NCBI RefSeq assembly: GCF_947179165.1
Contig: NC_077247.1
Span: 42,948,935-43,012,934, forward strand
Origin: Solanum dulcamara
Taxonomy: Eukaryota; Streptophyta; Magnoliopsida; Solanales; Solanaceae
DNA: 64,000 nucleotides
Direction of reading: 5' to 3'
The notes beneath the pieces were generated by a model, which worked only from the letters and a program-made list of their open reading frames with translations, was not told where the DNA came from and did no database searches. Every line of letters begins with the position of its first letter. Within the stretch, counting starts at the first letter, position 1. This document shows positions 32,799 through 44,900 of this stretch, piece after piece. The position numbers and the translations under genes were made by a program.

Positions 32799-34430
32799 TT
32801 AGAAATGCCACCCTTTAGCACGCCAGTATGTTTGTGAATTTTGCTTTCCACGTGCAATTTTTATCTTTAAAAAAAGCCTGTATGCAATCTCTACTTTGTT
32901 CGAACCTAGTAGCTTGTTGTTTAATTTGCTACAAATAAGCTTGCCAGGGTAAAATCCTTTCTCTAAAGCTTCCTCCATTACCAGGACAGCATTTTCAAGT
33001 TGTCCTATGTTACAAAGCCCATTGATGACATACTCATAAACTTGCATATCGGAAGAATAACCAGTTTCTTGCATCTCATTCCAGATGTTTAACAGCATAC
33101 CACATTTCCCAAACCTAGAAAGCCGCATAAGCAGCAACTTGTATGCAGTCAAGGATATCCTACATCCAGCTTGTCTCGCCTTCTTATAAATCATTAGAGC
33201 TGCATGCGGTGGACCATAGCTACATAAAGGCTCAAGAAAAGAGGTTACAGTCCCTGTAGTTACAAGCATCCCCCGGCTTAACATGTCATCAAACATTTCA
33301 ATTGCATCGGCTACTCTTCTAGCTTTCAGAAAAGCAGATATTAGTCTCATATAAGTATCAGCATTTGGCTCGATCTCCGTGTTTAACATCCTCTCATAAT
33401 ATTTAAATGATTCATCAATTTCACCCTGTGCAATGAAATTCGAAACCATTGCATTGTAGATCTCAGCATCAAGTACACACCCTTTTTCCTCCAAACCCTC
33501 AAAAATTTCAATAGCGTCATCAACTCGACCAGCTCTCCCTAAACATTCAAGAACATAACTATAAGTCAAACTATCTGCCTCAAATCCATCATCCACCATG
33601 GTTTTCAAGGTTCTCTCGACTTCCTTAACTCTTCCGAATCTCGACCACCCACCAATGACTATATTATAGGTTGTGACATCAAAAGAAACATTCTCTTTCA
33701 TTTTCACAAGTAATGAACTCGCAGCACCTACATGTGATCTACGACATAAACACTGTAAAACAACGTTAAGTGTCTCTGTATTACATCTCAATCCATAGTC
33801 CTCTAATCCACTAAACAATTGTATAGCCTTTGAAATTTGTCGAGCTCGAACAAAACTATCAACAACAATGTTAAGCGTCTCTGAATCAGGGATAACTCCT
33901 TGATTCCTCATTTTCTTCAACATTTCAACCATCTGCCCGAAAAACTTCCTCCTCCCTAATGCTTTAAGAATTATACAGTAAGCATCATTATCAATAGGTA
34001 TTTTTTGTTGTTTGATAACCCAATTGAAAAATGTAGCCATTGATGCAGCATCTAAATTCCCCTTGTTTACTACTTTAGCAACTAAATCAACCGTTAATTC
34101 AACGTCAACAGATGTCAGTGCCTTCTCGATTGCAGTTTTGCCCTGAAGCTTCTGAAGAAAAATGCCGCGTAACTTATCTTCGGGAGTTAAAAGCTCATCG
34201 AAAACTCTAAACTGATTTTTTTGTTCAGAGGAATCTGCAGGAATGGGTTTTTCGATTGAAGAGGTTCGACGGATGGGTAAAAGGTCGGAAAGTTGATTCA
34301 GAACATGAGATTCGTCAAAATCAGTGGGGACTTTCTCAGGTAGTGATGAAATTGAGCGAGAAAATATAGAAATTAACGAGGAAAGACTCGGAGAAGTGAA
34401 CCTGGAACTGAGAAATCTTGCCAGAAGCAT
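32799..34430 (-). CDS. P-class pentatricopeptide repeat protein, organelle-targeted, intronless
   Basis: 543 codons without intron, as is usual for plant PPR genes. The N-terminus (MLLARFLSSRFTSPSLSSL...) is rich in Arg and Ser and nearly free of acids to residue 33, a typical mitochondrial targeting peptide. A linker to about 140 is followed by roughly ten 35-residue PPR motifs to about 515; clear ones include NAYC/TLNIVVDSF, TYNIVIGGWSRFGRVKEVE, TYSYVLECLGRAGRVDDAI and IYNAMVSNFIAQGEIDES. There is no E, E+ or DYW extension, so it is P class, expected to bind and stabilise, splice or process a specific organelle transcript. The ending TYWRAKGWHF recalls the family of Arabidopsis At5g43820; that is a memory-based guess. 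Start is the first ATG, matching the targeting peptide. Confidence 0.9.
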   Translation of the reverse strand: MLLARFLSSRFTSPSLSSLISIFSRSISSLPEKVPTDFDESHVLNQLSDLLPIRRTSSIEKPIPADSSEQKNQFRVFDELLTPEDKLRGIFLQKLQGKTAIEKALTSVDVELTVDLVAKVVNKGNLDAASMATFFNWVIKQQKIPIDNDAYCIILKALGRRKFFGQMVEMLKKMRNQGVIPDSETLNIVVDSFVRARQISKAIQLFSGLEDYGLRCNTETLNVVLQCLCRRSHVGAASSLLVKMKENVSFDVTTYNIVIGGWSRFGRVKEVERTLKTMVDDGFEADSLTYSYVLECLGRAGRVDDAIEIFEGLEEKGCVLDAEIYNAMVSNFIAQGEIDESFKYYERMLNTEIEPNADTYMRLISAFLKARRVADAIEMFDDMLSRGMLVTTGTVTSFLEPLCSYGPPHAALMIYKKARQAGCRISLTAYKLLLMRLSRFGKCGMLLNIWNEMQETGYSSDMQVYEYVINGLCNIGQLENAVLVMEEALEKGFYPGKLICSKLNNKLLGSNKVEIAYRLFLKIKIARGKQNSQTYWRAKGWHF

Positions 34431-37183
34431 CGTAATTCTCTATGGATTGGCGATTTTTTTTTCCCTTTGATTTGAAGACGACAATGTCACTGTTGTTACA
34501 CGACATCGTATTAGTTCGACTACTCCTACTTACGACGCCGTACTGGTTACATAACCCCCGATTCTGGGCTTTATTACATGAAATTTGCGTATAATGATTC
34601 TTTTGTCGGAATTAAAGAAAGGTTATTATAAGATGGCAATAAAGCGGTTCGGGTGTGGCCCGAGTTTTAGGCGTTGTAGGCTGTATGTGGGTGGGTGGGG
34701 TGGTTTTAAGAATATATGGGGTGGAACAGTTGCGGGTAAAAATATTTTTTTTATGTGAGATGGGGTGGATTGTGATTTTACATAAATTTGATATTGTGAA
34801 TTCTTGTCGTTGTTTTCACAGATTTTTGTGTTTGGCATTTAGAATGGGATGAGGTGGATTAAAAATATAATTTTTTGCTATGTGAGGTGAGCTGGAACAT
34901 GTTGAAATTTTCAAGAATTTATATGAATTTGACCCCAATCGTTCCACGCATCCTTCCCAACTTTCTTAAAATTGAACTAACAAAAAGTGTAATTCGGATA
35001 TTGCAAAAGATAGCAAAGGTTTATATGAACATGTTTCTTGTTAATAATTTACGACGCACAGAATATTGAAGCAAACAAGTAGAATGATATTAAAAGGTTA
35101 ATCAGAAATGACTGCCAGTAAACTCTATTAATTTCAGTGAAGATCATTGTTAAGGATTAAAGGGATCAACTTGTGGCAACCAATTATTTACGTGCAGTTG
35201 GACTCGATCGACTTATGATACTTGATAATATTCATAAGAAATGAATAAAATGTTCATCCTAAAGTTTTACAAAGTTGCAAGTGGTCAGCCTTTGGAATTG
35301 ACTTGACTAGATTGTAGCGAGTCAGAATGTTATCACCAAAATTTGAGCACCAAAATGGACAGAATAAGGATTGGGCTTTCTGTGTGCATGGGTCTAATTG
35401 GATGGATCTTCAACAATAGTGGGCCTTGTTTAGAAAACCCAGTCAAATTCTACAAATTTTATTACGTGCAAAATTAAGAATGGTTCAGTAACATACTAGT
35501 TTAATGCCATGCTGATTTAGAAAAGGGAAAAAAAGGAAGGATCTAACTTTGCGATTTAAAGCTGATAAGCTCCTCGTTATAAAAATGACTCCCATATATC
35601 TCTATCATTACACAAATAGCCATGAGACGTGTCCTTTTCCCTTTTAGAAAATGATAATGATTTAGGGAAAACACATTAAAAAAAAATATTCTTGCAAAAT
35701 ACCTTTTGTGTGATTGTGTCCATAAGCAAAGAAGTATAGAAGAAGAAACCTGTGAGAGAAGAATAATTAAAAATTGAAAAGGTCCAACCGAGCACGGCAT
35801 AAGTGTAAGGTATAGTTTGTGTAGGTATAACTTTTTCCTAATGAGGACAAAAGAAAACACTTCACTCATAGAAATACATGTCATCTCTCCCAAACAATGA
35901 CAAACCAACACCAAGAATGTTCCACCTATATTATAAATTTTAATCCCTAAAATACGGCAAGAAAAGGCTTTGGATGATCAATTACTTACTCAGACAAAGT
36001 AAGAGCAAGTGGGCAGCCAATTGATATTTGTTTGACGATTCAAATGGACCCCTAAACCATTAAAATATATGTCATGATTCTATGATATAATTTTATCACT
36101 ATTGATTTCTTTATTATAAAAAAATATATAATTATGTTAAATATTTTTTATGGAGTTTGATTAATTTAAATTTACACCATTTAAATCTCGTTAAATGGAA
36201 AAATATCTTATCAAGATTTTTCCATCCTAGTTAGGACTTGAATTCAGATCTTTTTAATTAATAACGAAGAAATCCTATAATCAATTTCACTTTGATACCA
36301 AATATATATTGTTTACAACGTCCAATTAATTAGATAATGTTAATAATCAACAACTAGCACATGCAATTAATCTAATTAAACTATTGTCCTTAAATCAGAA
36401 GAGAAGCATTGAAAATTAGAACTTTAGAAAAATTATTGGAGTAGAAGGTGGATGAGTTGGAAACAATTGAGTTGGCAAATAGATAATTTGATTGCTCTAT
36501 ACGAAAGTAGTGATCAATAGAAGACGTCAACCAACATAATTCTCTAATTTAGTTGTTGTTTTTCCTGTTTTACTTAGACCTTTCTTTTCTCTAAGTTTCT
36601 TAAATAAATAAATAAAAATTGAATGTATGTTTGATATATACTAGTAATCAAAGGTTTGTCTTGTCCTCAGTTTTTACTAAGATGAATTTAGGAGATAAAT
36701 AACATAGACAGATTCCGAAATAAGATTAGACATTAAATTTTCAAAATTATATGTTTGGAGATTTTCCCCCTCTTTTCTTGCAAAAGGACTACTTATTGGA
36801 GTAGCAAGGATTTGATCCTCTTAGGGTACATATTCCATTTGAGATCTTTTCCAAAGAATAACAAAAAAGTAGAACAAAATGTTATGTTATTCTTACATTG
36901 ATCTATTTTCTTTCCTTAAACAAATCATCAAAAATATTATTGGCCTCTCTATAGATATGTTTCAATTTAACTACAAGTAACATTAACAACGTTAGTATAT
37001 ATAATTATTTGTATTTACTTTAGCATGTTTACCGAGAAAAGAATATTTATCATGTTTATCACTAAAATTGAGTTCTTATAATATTTAAGGGAGACTTGGA
37101 GCAATGATAAAGTTATTTATGTGTAACTTATATGTCACAAATTTTAGTCGCGGATCTGGCATTGATATTTACATTAAAATAGT
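34431..37183. other. Intergenic upstream of the PPR gene
   Basis: No gene. A partial left end of the 6849-7689 element family lies at about 35519-35640. A degraded SINE-like stretch may lie near 36230-36300 (GGACTTGAATTCAGATC). The remainder shows nothing recognised. Confidence 0.45.
35519..35640. repeat. Partial copy of the 6849-7689 TIR element
   Basis: Shares GCGATTTAAAGCTGATA, CGTTAT.AAAA.TG and CATATA blocks with 6870-6975 in the same order. The opposite inverted end was not found, so it is a fragment. Confidence 0.45.
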
Positions 37184-37475
37184 TTGTCTACATCACATTT
37201 TAAGGGTGTGACTCTTCTCCCAATGCCGGCTCTAAAGAGTTGGAAAAAAAAGGCAGATGCACTCCAAGTATTCAATTTTGTTTCTGTTCAACTTAAAAAC
37301 TTTAACTCTAGGGTTTGTCTCCTCACCTCCAGCATTGTATTAACTCCTTCTCGCATCTCGTCAATAAACATTATGTCTTCTGCAAATAACATGCACTACG
37401 ACACATCTCTTTGAATGTGTTGTGTTAGTACGTCCATAGCCAATGCAGACAAAAAATGGGATGTGAGCAAATCAC
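37184..37475 (-). pseudogene. RTE-type LINE reverse transcriptase fragment (minus strand)
   Basis: The minus strand reads ALAMDVLTQHIQRDV, a stop, CMLFAEDIMFIDEMREGVN then LEVRRQTLELK. This is the reverse-transcriptase catalytic region of plant RTE LINEs; intact ones have FADD where this has FAED. Internal stops make it dead. Confidence 0.7.
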
Positions 37476-37599
37476 TGATGCAATCTCATCACGACTGAAA
37501 AATGTTATGAGTCACCTCATACAATCCTAACTCGGATCTTAGCACTATCGTAGACACGTCCTTAATCACAAGTAAATGAACGTCTTTTATACTCTATGT

Positions 37600-38195
37600 A
37601 CATATTTTCGGGATAAAGTAGGAGTGACATCGGTGGAAGACAAGATGTGGGAAGTGCGACTGAGATGGTTTGGGCATGTGAAGAGGAGAGACACAGATGC
37701 CCCAGTGCGGAGGTGTGAGAGGTTGGCCATGGATGGTTTCAGAAAAGGTAGGAGTGGGGCGAAGAAATATTGGGGAGAGGTGATTAGACAAGACATGGCG
37801 CAGTTACAGGTTACCGAGAACATGACCTTAGATAAGAGGGTGTGAAGGACCCATATTAGGGTAGAAGGCTAGTACAAAGTTTCGTTATTCTTCCTTATTA
37901 GTAGGCGCACTAGCACACTATAATTTCTTGTGCTTTAATTTCTGTTATTATATACTACTCTCTGTACTTTGATTACTCTATTTTATCTGTGTCGCTTTCA
38001 TTATTTGCTTTCACATAATGCTTTGAACTTCTTGTACTTTTTAGTAGTATCTGATCTCTTTTTATGCTTCTATTGAGACGATGGTCTCTCGAAAACAACC
38101 GTCTTACCTTGATAAGAGTAAGGTCTGCATACACTTTATCCTTCCCAGACCCCACGTTGTGGAATTTTACTGGGTTATTGTTGTACACGTTTTCG
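37600..38195 (+). pseudogene. RTE-type LINE C-terminus and 3' end (plus strand)
   Basis: 37609-37845 encodes [20 protein letters not shown], then [18 protein letters not shown] and, after a gap, [20 protein letters not shown], the C-terminal tail of plant RTE-type LINE polyproteins. Downstream, 38055-38185 contains the typical 3' end (GGTCTCTCGAAAACAACC, TAAGGTCTGCATACACTTTA, CCAGACCCCACGTTGTGGAA, TTGTTGT). The upstream part is on the opposite strand, so the element is rearranged. Confidence 0.75.
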
Positions 38196-39170
38196 GTCGC
38201 CAATATACAACACTTATTATGTACAAATTATTGGAGTAAACAAGTAGAATAACATTAAAAGGTTTAAAATAAGTGAGCTTTAATCTTTATAGATATACCA
38301 GTGCTATTAATCTAATTACTTTAAGGTAATTATAATCGTACAATCGATTTTTCTTTTTTTTACGATTAGTTTCACTACAACATTCGCTGCTTTGGCCCTT
38401 TTCAAATGTATTTTCTAGTCAATCCCAAGAGACTAAATATTTGTATTGAAAACTGTTAAACTAAATTTATTTAACTCTTCATTGTTTTTTGAGGTTCAAA
38501 CCCCCCCCTCCTAAAAACTCATTGCAAAATAATATAACAAACTCAACGATTATCTCAATTAAAATGTTTTTTTTTTCAATTATTCATACCATAAACTACT
38601 TAGGATGGAATCACAATTTAAATCTACTAAAACTCAAGACATAAAAGTCAACAATAAGCTTAACAAAATTGTAGAAGAATAAAATTTCAAACTAACGTAC
38701 TTAATAAAATAAAAAGTTTTAAGTGAAAATGGATAACTTTGTTTTATCCTAAATATCCTTTTACTGACAAGAAGAAATAAAATATGTTCAAGCTCAATCT
38801 CCAATGTTTAAAAAAGAGAGGAAAAAAAAGTAAAGAATAGAGAGGGGTAATCATGAGTGTCTCCTAATTCAACATCTAATCATTATTTTAACTCAAATTA
38901 TAATGTATTTAATTTAAAAAATTAATATCAAATTAATCACTAATTGAAAGCGTTGAAAAAGTCAAAGTGAATTTTCCCAAACAAAATCCAGTGGCATGTG
39001 GTCTCAGTTTTTCGTTGCGTGAAAGAATAAAAACGAACTTTACAGAATCTTTTCTTAAATCAAATAAATACATCATTAGTAAATTGGTTTTATTTCCTGC
39101 ATGACACTCTATGTAATATTTGTGCACTTGAGTATCTAATTCTGCCACATCATATGTTCTATCGATATCT
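38196..39170. other. Intergenic, nothing recognised
   Basis: AT-rich spacer; no coding region or identifiable repeat. Confidence 0.5.
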
Positions 39171-39172
39171 GA

Positions 39173-39229
39173 TGGATTCTTTTGTTCTTAAATAATTGTA
39201 CTCTTTATTCTAGTAATTCTAAATGTAGC
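39173..39229 (+). repeat. Direct repeat flanking the AAT microsatellite, left copy
   Basis: ATTCTTTTGTTCTTAAATAA onward through CTAGTAATTCTAAATG. It recurs at about 39993-40046 with few mismatches, so the microsatellite sits between duplicated flanks. Confidence 0.8.
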
Positions 39230-39991
<762 letters not shown>

Positions 39992-39992
39992 G

Positions 39993-40070
39993 AATTCTTT
40001 TGTTCTTAAATAATTGTGCTCTTTCTTCTAGTAATTTTAAATATAATAATAATAATGATAATTATTATTA
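39993..40070 (+). repeat. Direct repeat flanking the AAT microsatellite, right copy
   Basis: Copy of 39173-39229 followed by a short AAT run, TGATAA, and a short ATT run. This has the same AAT-to-ATT polarity as the giant array but only a few units, so it may show the ancestral state. Confidence 0.75.
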
Positions 40071-40075
40071 TTATT

Positions 40076-40143
40076 ATGGAAGGAGACCCTCAGCCATAAG
40101 GCGAAAATTTATATAATCAATCAAGTGAGTTACTAAATTCCCT
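40076..40143 (-). repeat. tRNA-derived SINE-like fragment
   Basis: Minus strand AATTTAGTAACTCACTTG then GGCTGAGGGTCTCC at about the same spacing as in the related fragments at 155-258, 2108-2226 and 19338-19421. Degraded. Confidence 0.3.
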
Positions 40144-40268
40144 GATGCATCTACGTTATAATACAATTTGATTGATTTTTTTTGTTGCTATCAAGATCAA
40201 TTAAAATAAATTATATATTTAGTGTTTTCATTTTCATAAAACACATTTACGGGATTTTTGTACTTGCT

Positions 40269-40915
40269 ACAGAAAATGGTCAAAATGCTTTGAAATTATG
40301 TGAAATAAATAAAAATGTGTTCCGTTTAAGTTTGGTTCAAAAATATCCTTGCTGATAATGCTTTGGTCCAAAAATGCTTTTGCTATTAATAGTTTTGTTC
40401 AAAAATACCCTTATCTTTACTAAATCAATCAAAAGTGCACTTTTTTGAATAAATATATTGTTATTTTTCTTTTTAAACACATCTTATTCCTACAAGACTA
40501 TTACTTTTAAGAAATTCTATTCTTTTTTTTTTCTTTTAAAATTATTTTGACTAATAAAAATATAGGAAATAATTTTTTTTCTCAATATCATTTTATCAAT
40601 TAAAATAAAATGACTTCATATATCCTTTTAATGGAAAATATATGTCATATATATAAGAACATAATTCATAGTAAACTCATCATTAATTTTCGTTTAGATA
40701 ATGATAAAAAATATATATATTTTTTAATTATTTTTTAAAATTAAAGTAGGATAATATTTGCTAATAAAAAAATATTATTAGAAAAAGAATGTGTTCAAAA
40801 ATTAAATAAATAATATATTTATTTGGAAAAAGGATATTTTTGGATCAAATTATAAATGAAGAATATTTTTATTTATTTTACATAATTTAAAGACATTTTT
40901 TTATCCTTTTCTGTA
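40269..40915. mobile_element. Long-TIR non-autonomous DNA transposon, about 650 bp
   Basis: The first about 80 bp (ACAGAAAATGG, AAATTATGTGAAATAAATAA, CAAAAATATCC) return inverted at the right end (GGATATTTTTGGATCAAAT, TTATTTTACATAATTTAA, CTTTTCTGT). No ORF. No target duplication recognised. Mutator-like by TIR length only. Confidence 0.5.
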
Positions 40916-41399
40916 TTTTCTAAGATATTTCTCAAAAACAAAAAAATAGAATTGCGAGAAACCTTGGGAAAAATGTATTTCTTCAAGTCATTTTCCATAA
41001 ATAGACTCTTGGCTAGTTTGGTATTTGGAATAAAAGTAATAACTTTGAAATTAATTTTTTTTTTATGTTTGATTTAAAATTTTAGCTAATTTCAAAACTA
41101 TTTATATTGAAATAATTGGATGAACTATCTGGAGAGAAGTGATTCCTTTGTCTAGTGAGCTGAGGATATAAAATAATTCCATGAAATTAATCCAACCACA
41201 TACTAGAAGAACCACCACAGCATCTGGTGCTTCTCTTTCTCTCCTCTCTCTCGTCTCAACAAAAGCAGAGAAAATTTACTAAAAGCTCTGCTGCTGTAAT
41301 GTTGTCAGATTAGTTTTTTCTTTAAATTTTTTTTATACTTCTGCATATACATACACATAAGTATAAACAGTTTCTTTTGATAACATGTTTCACATTAAT

Positions 41400-41760
41400 T
41401 CCTTTTCGTATATAAGGTGAAAGACCAGACCAGACCAGACCCACACCCTCTGGTACGGAAGCTTCACTCCTTTTTTTTTTATTTGATTTATTCATAGTTT
41501 CATTCGCTTTTTATATTTATTATTATTGTCGTAGTATTTATTTATGGAATTTGATTTTTGTGATAATGAAAGCTCTTGAATTTGGTAGCTCAGTGGGGTT
41601 TCTTTGTTTTGACTTTTCTGAGTTAAGAGTTGTACAATGAAGAATTGCTCTATTTTATTTTCTTACCCCTTTTGAGTTTAAGGGTATCTCTCACTTACTC
41701 TTTCTGTTTTGTGCATCTAGGATAATGGGTATTTCTTGAATTTTGGTACAGGAGCTTTGA
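41400..41760 (+). promoter_or_regulatory. Probable promoter/5'UTR region of the RBR ligase gene
   Basis: A TATA-like GTATATAAGG at about 41409 precedes a CAGACCAGACCAGACC run. A likely 5'UTR intron acceptor is TTTTGGTACAG at about 41751. No donor could be fixed, so the leader structure is tentative. Confidence 0.3.
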
Positions 41761-41980
41761 AAGCTTTTGAGGAGATTGGTCTTGTTTCAACGGAGATTTT
41801 AAGGTCTTTTGGGGAGATTACTGATGGGTTCTTCTTAGGTTATTATTCTGTAGTTGGATTGTAAAGTTATGGAGTTTTTAGAGTTGTTATGGATTTTGAA
41901 TATATAGTGTAAAAAATTGGAGTCTCAGGAGGGGTAGAGCTGCCCTAATTATTTGTGGGTACTTCTGTGAATCTTTGAAA

Positions 41981-44900
41981 ATGGAAAGAGAAATGGTTCG
42001 CGGTGATGGGTTGTTGGTGAATATAGCAAATGAAGTGAAATTAGAAGAAGATGAAGAAGATTTTTGTAGTTGCTGTGAAGATGAGGAGGAGTTGGATGAT
42101 AGGGAGGATGCAACTTCGGAGGAAGAAGAGGATGAAGTAACAGAGGACGAGGATGAGAAGGAATTTGCAAGGGAAAGTTGTGAAGTAGATCTTGATGAAC
42201 ATTCTGTAAAGTTATTCTTTAAGGGCATTTCTATAGCTGGTCCTGGAGACTCTGGTTGCAGGATATCTGGAATTGGAGTGGTTATGGAGAGGGCAGAAAG
42301 TGCTCCTCCTATTCAAATCCAGAAAAAGCTTGATTTTTATGTGGAAGAATTTGTGGCAGATTATTTGGCTTTGATGGATGGATTGCTGGAAGCTGTGAAG
42401 AACAAGATTAGAAAGGTTTATGCCTTGACCGACTCTGAGATTTTATACGAACAGGTGAGACGTCTGTTCAATGTTTACCTTTTAAGTTCTTGCTGCATTC
42501 CATATTCAGTGGGTTGAATTTTACCTTAATGCAATTGCTTTCACTTTTGCAACTGAACTGTTAGTAGATGAACAACTTCCCCTCTTTGCTTAGTTGTCTC
42601 AATGAACACAAACCCGATTGTCAACTTTCATGTTGACACAATAATCTCAAATCAAAGCCTCTTTTGTCAATCCGGGGCAATACGAGTGGCATAAGCTCTT
42701 TCTTAGAAACAGGCTTTCGATAAGCAATGTTCAGACTACCGATTGACCCTGGGAGTGAAGAATCTAGGTTCGACGAGCTCTTATTCGCCCCTTGCTGCCC
42801 TCCACCTGCTAAAGAATTTATTATCATATTCATGACATTTTTACATCTTTGATCATCCCCTCCCCAAACCAATAGGAAAAAAGAAAAAAGACCCAATGAC
42901 TTATTAAAACTTCGGCCTTTGGATATCTGTCTTTATCTAATTTGTCAGTTGGATTTGAACGTAAATTTCAGGCTTTCTTGGTTCTTTTACCAAAAAGGTT
43001 TAGATGCCAACTCTACTCTATTTTTATTTGATTAGCCAAAAGATTTTATTAATAATACACCAATATGGTGCCCCTTTACAAAGTAGACGTTGAGTCTGGT
43101 CTGAATGCTTGTTTACGTACAACAATGGGGTATTTTCCTATCTGAAAAATAGAACTAACTTACTTCTTTTTTCCCTCTTTTGTAAAATCTCGTTGATAAC
43201 TTGATTACTTATTTGGATGTGACTGTAATAAGTGCTTCATTGATTTCACTTGCAGTAGATTTACTCCGCAGTAGTAGCATTTGTTTATTTTACGTTGTTT
43301 TGATGGTAATGGTTTTGTTTGCGCTGTTTGATGGTAAATAATTTTATCAGATTATGCATGAAGAGAGCCTTGATAATCCGCTTCTCACGGCATTGCGGCA
43401 GAGGATCCTGGATCATGCTAATGATCTGGAAGCTTTTGTTCTGAAACTTGTCCCCAATACTAGTCTGGCAAAGGCCTTGGACTTAGCCAAGGTGGCAATA
43501 GGGGTTGTCTCTTCCCATGTCGAAGGAGATGAATCAACTGAAAATTGCCCAATATGCTGCGAGGATAGACTTTTAATGATGGTGACCACATTGAAATGTA
43601 CCCACAAGTTCTGTTCTCACTGTATGAAAACTTATGTTGAGGGTAAAGTCCAATCTGGTCAAGTCCCCATTAGATGCCCTCAGCTAAAATGCAAGTACTT
43701 AATCTCTGCTACTGAATGTATATCTTTTCTCCCACTTAACTCCTATGGATTTTTAGTGAGGGCCCTTGAAGAAGCAAATGCTCTCAACTCGGACAAACTT
43801 TACTGCCCGCATCCAAATTGTTCTGTTCTTCTGGATCCTCATGAATGTATGTCAACTCGGGCTAGTTCGTCAAGCCAGTCAGAGAATAGTTGTATGGACT
43901 GTCCGGTTTGCCAGAGGCTCATGTGTGTGGATTGTAGGGTCCCATGGCATTCTTCAATGACATGTGAAGACTACCAAAATCTCCCTTTGGAGGAGAGGGA
44001 TGCTGGTGACATAACTTTGCATTGCCTGGCACAAAATAAGAGATGGAGGCGCTGCTCACAGTGCAGGAGGATGATTGAGCTCACTCATGGATGCTATCAT
44101 ATGACATGCTGGTAATATATTTGGTTCCTTCAACTTTTTTATGCAAGATTCAAGGCATATATTGGCTTCTGAATCAATGAGAATAATGCACTGATATTCT
44201 GAATCTGGTAGCAACATTTTTGGTTTTCATATCATAAACTGGTAGGTCCTTATCTGATTAATTTCCTGAAAACTGATGTTGAGATTTTGGAACATAAGCT
44301 CTAAGTGTCAGATACTCGTTATTAGACAGAAACAATTTTAAATTCAGGAGCTTGGAAACCGAACGATTCTTCTCAGTATGTGGAAATGAAGTGTTGGGTC
44401 TCTAGGAATGATTGTCTATATCTGATACAAAGAGAACTATCTTTCCTCTTTATATTCCATTCTCGTCCTGCATGAGAACCATCGGGGAGGATTGGCTCTT
44501 TTCTTTAACACTATAAAAAAGATAAGTTTTTTTAACACTTTCATTTAGGTAAGTTTTTACCTTGGTAAGGCTTTAATCTTGCATTGTATCTGCACCTCAT
44601 CTAATTGCCTGCAGATTGTAAAGCGTTTGAAAATCAAAGTTACTATTGGGAGATTCTGGAATAATATGTCTTTTATTGCTGGTAGTGCTAATAAATGTAC
44701 TGGTTTATCACCCACCAAACGGAAAACCTACTCAATCTATAATAGGGTTGGAGGTATCTGTTTACTCACTGGTGTTATTTTCCCATACATTGTCAACTAT
44801 GAAAACGTATTCTTCAATAGCATATTATGATATTGAATCTTTAGTCGAGTTATTGGAAAAAGTAAATGTACATACATATATACTATGTGTGTACATGTAC

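Noticed and set aside
42621..42896. 91-codon minus-strand frame in RBR intron 1
   Set aside because: Lies wholly in the intron, antisense, with no recognised domain. Could be a decayed insert but there is no supporting end structure.
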